NCBI GenBank assembly: GCA_021827245.1
Contig: JAKAWN010000033.1
Coordinates: 1-28,172, forward strand
DNA: 28,172 nt
Origin: Acidobacteriota bacterium
GTDB lineage: Bacteria; Acidobacteriota; Terriglobia; UBA7540
Direction of reading: 5' to 3'
Below, piece after piece: positions 23,904 through 28,172 of the stretch. The position numbers were made by a program, and so were the translations under genes. Position 1 is the first letter of the stretch; every line of letters begins with the position of its first letter. The notes beneath the pieces were generated by a model. The model ran no database searches and had not been told where the DNA came from. It saw nothing but the letters and a program-made list of their open reading frames with translations.

Positions 23904-26558
23904 TCAGGCGTTCAGTTGGATTTGCCTTTCAAGCCTGATGTCCGCCGACGAAGCACCAATCATCACGCCCACCGTGCCGGGCGCCACGACAAACTCGTAC
24001 TGGTCTTCATCCCAATACCGCAACGCATGATTGTCGTGGGCCAAGTCAAAGCTGACTGTTCGCGTTTCGCCCGCTCTGAGGTGAACGCGATCGAAACCCA
24101 CAAGCTGCTTGATGGGCCGAATCACCGTGCCGGCAGTCACGTGAACATAGGCCTGGACAATTTCATCGCCTTCGCGGCTGCCCGAGTTTGTCACATCAAC
24201 TGAGATCGTGATTTTGCCGCCGCGGCTGAGTGCATTGCTGCTGAGATGGAGATTCTTGTATGCAAAGGTGGTGTAACTCAGTCCGTGGCCGAATGCGTAC
24301 AACGGGTCTCCCTGGAAGTACAGATAGGTCCGGCCATTGCGGATGTTGTAATCATGGAAGTCCGGCAAGTCCTCAGTGCGGCGGTACCAGGTGGTGCTCA
24401 CCTTGCCGCCCGGGTTGTATTCGCCGAACAGGACGTCAGCCAGGGCATGGCCTTGCTGCTCGCCCAGGAAAATTCCACCCACAATCGCCGGAAGGTGGTC
24501 CTGTTCCCAGTTCACTGCCACCGGACAATTAGAAGAAATCACCAGAATAGTCCGGGGATTGCCTGCATGCACCGCTTGCACCAATTCATGCTGGACACCG
24601 GGCAGGTGAATATAATCACGGTCGTGCGCCTCTCGGTCCACCTGCTGATCGGCGCCGACAAACACCAGGGCAACGTCCGCATCCCTCGCGGCATTGATGG
24701 CCGCGTCGAACTGTGCGGGGTCCTTCTCGCCGGCCACGGTGCAGCCCATCGCGTAGGTCACCTTCTCAAGTCCGGGTGCCGGAGCCGGCATTGGGCTTTC
24801 CGGAGTCAGCTTGAACGACTCAAGATTGAACAGGTTTCGGAACACGCCGACAAAGCGGAGGTAGACAGCATGTTCGCCCGTCACAGGTTTGAGAGGTGCG
24901 CTGACAGTCACCCAATTCTGCCAGCCTCCGGTGTTGGGAACCTTAACCTTCGAAACCAGCGGTCCGCTCAGGCTGTCCAGGTGTACTTCGATCGTTCCAC
25001 CGCCGGAGTCGCTGGCAATGCGCGCATGAAAATCTTTTGCTCCAGTAAAGAGCACTTTGTCGAACGACGCCCAGGACCCGTCGTTGATGTTGGTGAGTGC
25101 GTCGCCACCTTCACTGCACCAATCCAACTGCAGGCCTTGCGAAAGCCGAACAAAATGGGAGGCGCGCTTCTGGTAAGAGGGCGCAATCGGAATTCCCAAA
25201 TATTCCTTGATCCCCTGCAGCGGCGAAACCCGGAACCATGGCCTCCCACTGTAGTTGCCCAGATGGCACGTATCGGCCATCGGACCGATCACAGTGATCC
25301 TCTTGATACGGCTCTTGTCTAATGGAAGCGTATTGTTCTCATTCTTGAAAAGCACAATCGACTGGCGGGCCGCTTCCCCTGCCAGTTCACGATGCTCCGG
25401 ACTGTCCAGGCAGGAAACCGGGATGTTGTCATAAGGTATTTGCTCGGGTGGGTCAAATTCTCCCAGCAAAATCCTCCCGGTAAACGAACGCACCAGCGAG
25501 TGGTCTAGTACCGATTCGCTGATCAGCATTTCATCCAGGGCCTCCCCGAGATAGCGAGGGAGGGTGCTGCCGCAGTTGATGTCACAGCCGGCATTGACCG
25601 CCAGCGCCGCCGCCTCAGGATAAGTGGGCACAAAATGATGCGTGCGGCAGATGTCACCCACAGCGTCGCAATCAGAAACTACGTAGCCGCGAAATCCCCA
25701 GCGCCTCCGCAGCACGTCGGTCAGCAGAAACCGGTTTGCGGTGGTGGGAATTCCATTCATCGCGTTGTAAGAGCTCATCACGGTGAAGACGTGTCCGTCC
25801 CTCACGCAGGCATCGAAACCGCGAGTGTAATATTCCCAGAAACTGCGCGGGTCAACCGTTGCGGATGTCTCTTCACGGTCGTCTTCGGTATCGTTGGCAA
25901 TAAAATGTTTGGCGCAGGCGATAGTCTTGAGATAACGCGGATCATTGCCCTGCATGCCGTGGATGGTATAAATCGCCATCTGCCCGACCAGGTAGGGATC
26001 TTCGCTATAATTTTCTGCAATTCGTCCCCAGCGCGGATCGCGCGTGCCCATGTTGACGGTCGGCGGCGAAAACATTGCCAAGCCCTGGCCATTCTTTTTG
26101 TGCCACGCCCAGATCTCATCCGACACTGCGGTGAAAACCCGCTGGATCAGGGAACGATTCCATGAGCATCCCATCGCCAGCGGCAAGGGAAACGAGGTGA
26201 TCGGCCCGCCATGAATCAGTCCGTGCAAGGCCTCACTGGCATAATAATTAAAGGCGGGAATCTTAAGCCGCGGAATGGCCGGTGATTGGGCGCCAAACTG
26301 CGAGATCTTTTCTGGCAAGGTCATTTTCGCTACCATTGCGGTAGCGCGCTTGCGAGCGGCTTCAAAATGCTCCATGGCAATGCCGCCAGTGTCAAGCATT
26401 ACCGCCTCGCCAGCGGCCATTCCCTGAGCGGGCATGCCTACGGCCGGTTTGCCCGGCCAACCCGTCATCGCCAGCGCTGCTCCGCCTGTTGCCAATGCCA
26501 GAAAATCACGCCGGGTTACCGGCTCGTGTGAGTTCTTGTCGCGCTCTGTCATGGTCAT
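23904..26558 (-). CDS. Tat-exported GH3 glycoside hydrolase (beta-glucosidase/beta-xylosidase-like)
   Basis: The 884-residue enzyme should remove terminal beta-linked sugars in the periplasm or outside. The twin-arginine signal TRRDFLALATGGAALA lies at 15-30. The GH3 barrel domain follows, with SEALHG, DPRWGRIAENYSEDPYL, ACAKHFIAND and the nucleophile Asp296 in GYVVSDCDAV, the form seen in xylosidase-like members. The second alpha/beta domain carries DREAHDRDYIHLPGVQHELV, with the likely acid/base Glu. Between them, at about 480-610, is a beta-rich insert with ASFDKVLFTGAKDFHARIAS and VHLDSLSGPLV that reads as a CBM6-like carbohydrate-binding module. A fibronectin III-like domain (DVTNSGSREGDEIVQAYV) ends the protein. 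AGGAGG precedes the ATG at 26558; a second ATG at 26552 is also possible. Sugar specificity is not decided by sequence alone. Confidence 0.93.
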   Translation of the reverse strand: MTMTERDKNSHEPVTRRDFLALATGGAALAMTGWPGKPAVGMPAQGMAAGEAVMLDTGGIAMEHFEAARKRATAMVAKMTLPEKISQFGAQSPAIPRLKIPAFNYYASEALHGLIHGGPITSFPLPLAMGCSWNRSLIQRVFTAVSDEIWAWHKKNGQGLAMFSPPTVNMGTRDPRWGRIAENYSEDPYLVGQMAIYTIHGMQGNDPRYLKTIACAKHFIANDTEDDREETSATVDPRSFWEYYTRGFDACVRDGHVFTVMSSYNAMNGIPTTANRFLLTDVLRRRWGFRGYVVSDCDAVGDICRTHHFVPTYPEAAALAVNAGCDINCGSTLPRYLGEALDEMLISESVLDHSLVRSFTGRILLGEFDPPEQIPYDNIPVSCLDSPEHRELAGEAARQSIVLFKNENNTLPLDKSRIKRITVIGPMADTCHLGNYSGRPWFRVSPLQGIKEYLGIPIAPSYQKRASHFVRLSQGLQLDWCSEGGDALTNINDGSWASFDKVLFTGAKDFHARIASDSGGGTIEVHLDSLSGPLVSKVKVPNTGGWQNWVTVSAPLKPVTGEHAVYLRFVGVFRNLFNLESFKLTPESPMPAPAPGLEKVTYAMGCTVAGEKDPAQFDAAINAARDADVALVFVGADQQVDREAHDRDYIHLPGVQHELVQAVHAGNPRTILVISSNCPVAVNWEQDHLPAIVGGIFLGEQQGHALADVLFGEYNPGGKVSTTWYRRTEDLPDFHDYNIRNGRTYLYFQGDPLYAFGHGLSYTTFAYKNLHLSSNALSRGGKITISVDVTNSGSREGDEIVQAYVHVTAGTVIRPIKQLVGFDRVHLRAGETRTVSFDLAHDNHALRYWDEDQYEFVVAPGTVGVMIGASSADIRLERQIQLNA

Positions 26559-26648
26559 TCAGCCTCCTGAGATGGAATTCGCGCCTTGACTTGCGGATCG
26601 AATACGGCAAGGTTTACGTGCCAAGTTCAAATCACAGATCGAGCTGAG

Positions 26649-27290
26649 TCAAACGATCTGAACTTCGCAATTGGTCACTAGAGACTTGAATTTCTTTGCG
26701 TCGTCGTCAGTCCCGACGATGGTGGCATAGTGCATGGGAACAGCAATCTTGGGATTGATTGTCTGCGCCGCTTTGGCTGCCTCCTCCACTGTCATGACGT
26801 AGGTTCCCGACACTGGCAGCAACGCAATGTCACACTGGATGGATTTCATTTCCGGGATAAAATCCGTGTCCCCGGCGTAGTAGACCCGAGTTCCATCCAT
26901 CTGGAACACAAAACCCACCCCCCTGGCATCCTTTGGGTGAAATGGTTTCCCGGGTTCGCGGAATTTATTGACGTTGTATGCTGCAACCGCCTCGATTTCA
27001 ACCTGCCCAACACTCTGCTTCATACCCGGTTCAATGAAGTGTTTCCCCTTTGCCTTCACTTTTTGCAAGCCGCTTTTGCACGACGGGCTCGCAACAATTG
27101 TTGTTTCAGGCGTGCAAACCTTATTGAGGTCATCCAGGCTCAGATGGTCAAAGTGCTCGTGGCTCAATAGCACGATATCCGCCTCATCTTTTTTGGCCAC
27201 CTTGAACGGGTCAGTATAAATCACCTGCGAGCCCGCAATCCGAAACGTGTCATGCGCAATTCGAGTGAAATCGAGATTCAGAATCTTCAT
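26649..27290 (-). CDS. MBL-fold metal-dependent hydrolase (UlaG-like)
   Basis: The 213-residue cytosolic protein has the metallo-beta-lactamase fold. The metal motif is SHEHFDHLS (HxHxDH), and the other ligands are in YYAGDTDFIPEM and VPMHYATIVG. FTRIAHDTFRIAG at the start and YTDPF before the metal site are typical of the small UlaG-like/UPF0173 group, which includes L-ascorbate-6-phosphate lactonase and many uncharacterised hydrolases. No signal peptide is present. GGAGG lies eight bases before the ATG. The gene is 90 bases upstream of the GH3 gene on the same strand, but the GH3 gene has its own ribosome-binding site, so a shared role in sugar use is possible but unproven. Substrate unknown. 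Confidence 0.9.
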   Translation of the reverse strand: MKILNLDFTRIAHDTFRIAGSQVIYTDPFKVAKKDEADIVLLSHEHFDHLSLDDLNKVCTPETTIVASPSCKSGLQKVKAKGKHFIEPGMKQSVGQVEIEAVAAYNVNKFREPGKPFHPKDARGVGFVFQMDGTRVYYAGDTDFIPEMKSIQCDIALLPVSGTYVMTVEEAAKAAQTINPKIAVPMHYATIVGTDDDAKKFKSLVTNCEVQIV

Positions 27291-27689
27291 CGAAAACCCT
27301 CCAATTCAAAATTGTGGCCTTCCCCTCCTCGCCACGCTGTCAGATGATGAAGACACTAGAATATCAAAAATCCAGGGCGACGGCTTCAAGCGGTCCGCGT
27401 TGACCTTCTGCAAGCGGCCTTCGACATACCGCACACTCTGCGGAGGCAGGCATTGCCGAGCCAGCCGGTGCGCGTATTAGACATTTTTAATTGCCTGCAC
27501 GATGCCCTTCGCCGACTGATAAAAGATAGGCACTCAATGTGGCGGCTCGGCCGATGGCCGCAGCAGACACCAATGGAAAGTGAGCTGACACAGCATTCGC
27601 TAAGTCAGACGAAGGAATTCAAGAAAAGCGGATCTCCGCGAGATTAGATCCAGAACCAGGCGAGTCCCGATCAGCCACCATTCGAAACC
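27291..27689. other. 399-base intergenic region between ubiE/menG and the MBL gene
   Basis: Both flanking genes are on the minus strand. The part near 27300-27380 is AT-richer and may hold the MBL gene promoter: TTGAAG and GATATT lie 18 bases apart on the minus strand, a weak match. A plus-strand frame at about 27453-27647 has no ribosome-binding site and no recognisable product. GGATCT/AGATCC at about 27630-27652 forms a short inverted repeat. Nothing else stands out. Confidence 0.4.
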
Positions 27690-28172
27690 CTAATCTTTCG
27701 AACCCATGTGCAGGGCCGCCACGCCGCCTGTAAAGTTTCGATAGCGGACATCTCTGAAGCCCTCTTCGCGTAGCAGATCCCCCAGAGCTTCCTGGTCCGG
27801 GAAACGCAACACAGAGTCCGGAAGATATTGGTAGGGGCCTTGAACTCCGGAAATCCACTCCCCAAGGCGCGGAAGAACGCGTCGAAAATAAACACGAAAC
27901 AGAGGACCGAAAACGGGCCAGGTGACGTGAGAAAACTCCAGGATCGCCACCATGCCGCCGGGCCTCAGCACCCGCCGCATTTCCTGGACCCCGCGCCTGT
28001 AATTGGCCAGATTCCGGAATCCAAAAGCGATGGTCAGCGCATCAACAGAGGCTTCAGGGAATGGCAACCGCAGCGTATCGGCCTCAAGGAAAATCGCCTT
28101 CTTTGCGAGCTGCAAAGATTTTTCGCGCGCCCGCTGGAGCATGGGATGGCAGAAATCGGTTCCCAGAACCTT
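27690..28172 (-). CDS. ubiE: Demethylmenaquinone/ubiquinone methyltransferase, N-terminus beyond window
   Basis: UbiE/MenG adds the C-methyl group that completes menaquinone (and ubiquinone where made), using S-adenosylmethionine. The visible 161 residues are the C-terminal two thirds and remain in frame to the right edge, so the true start lies beyond 28172. KVLGTDFCHPML at the edge and LEADTLRLPFPEASVDALT are the family motifs, followed by IAFGFRNL, EMRRVLRPGGMVAILEFSH and the closing GPYQYLPDSVLRFPDQEAL. Acidobacteriota respire with menaquinone, so MenG is the likelier role. The partial state comes from the window edge, not from damage. Confidence 0.94.
   Translation of the reverse strand, partial: KVLGTDFCHPMLQRAREKSLQLAKKAIFLEADTLRLPFPEASVDALTIAFGFRNLANYRRGVQEMRRVLRPGGMVAILEFSHVTWPVFGPLFRVYFRRVLPRLGEWISGVQGPYQYLPDSVLRFPDQEALGDLLREEGFRDVRYRNFTGGVAALHMGSKD

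Noticed and set aside
1..28172. CRISPR array, prophage, insertion sequence or tRNA gene
   Set aside because: No regularly spaced repeats, no transposase, integrase or phage genes, and no cloverleaf could be seen on either strand.

Overview
This window looks like chromosomal DNA of an Acidobacteriota bacterium, or a close relative, and is moderately GC-rich. The assignment is an inference from gene families. There are two tandem secreted VWA proteins of the 'VWFA-related Acidobacterial domain' type, a DUF2911 lipoprotein-like exported protein, a carboxypeptidase-regulatory-like/TPR exported protein, a periplasmic M48 protease and a Tat-exported GH3 glycosidase. A Gram-negative envelope is supported by kdsA. 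I see no transposase, integrase, CRISPR array, rRNA or tRNA. The window reads as ordinary core and semi-core chromosome, with several small anomalies.

Layout. Positions 1-6022: a 3'-truncated degenerate receiver protein (-), a small cupin (+), a membrane-bound CHASE3/HAMP/GAF/GGDEF diguanylate cyclase (-), then pyrG-kdsA (-). Positions 6327-10093 (+): two overlapping VWFA-domain genes followed by a multi-pass GT39-like membrane glycosyltransferase. Positions 10228-15450 (-): a DUF2911 protein, then the ileS-lspA-rluD group, with a good sigma70-type promoter 18 bp-spaced in front of ileS. Positions 15658-16899 (+): a membrane-anchored metallophosphoesterase.

Positions 16936-18525 (-): an MFS transporter translationally coupled to a small exported protein. 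Positions 18834-20655 (-): a TPR protein with its own promoter and a clear intrinsic terminator, followed directly by an exported protein of unknown function. Positions 20751-22192 (-): queE-queC of 7-deazaguanine synthesis. Positions 22403-23859 (+): an M48 metalloprotease whose signal peptide lies in a different frame from its body. Positions 23904-27290 (-): a GH3 glycosidase and an MBL-fold hydrolase. Positions 27690-28172 (-): the 3' part of ubiE/menG, running off the right edge.

No single new multi-gene system is convincingly present. The most useful leads are the apparent -1 frameshift at a G5 tract in the M48 gene, the receiver domain that keeps its Asp but has lost the acidic pair and Lys, the coupled VWFA pair next to a membrane glycosyltransferase, the diguanylate cyclase with an altered inhibitory site, the intrinsic terminator that moves a start codon, and several long inverted repeats in intergenic DNA.
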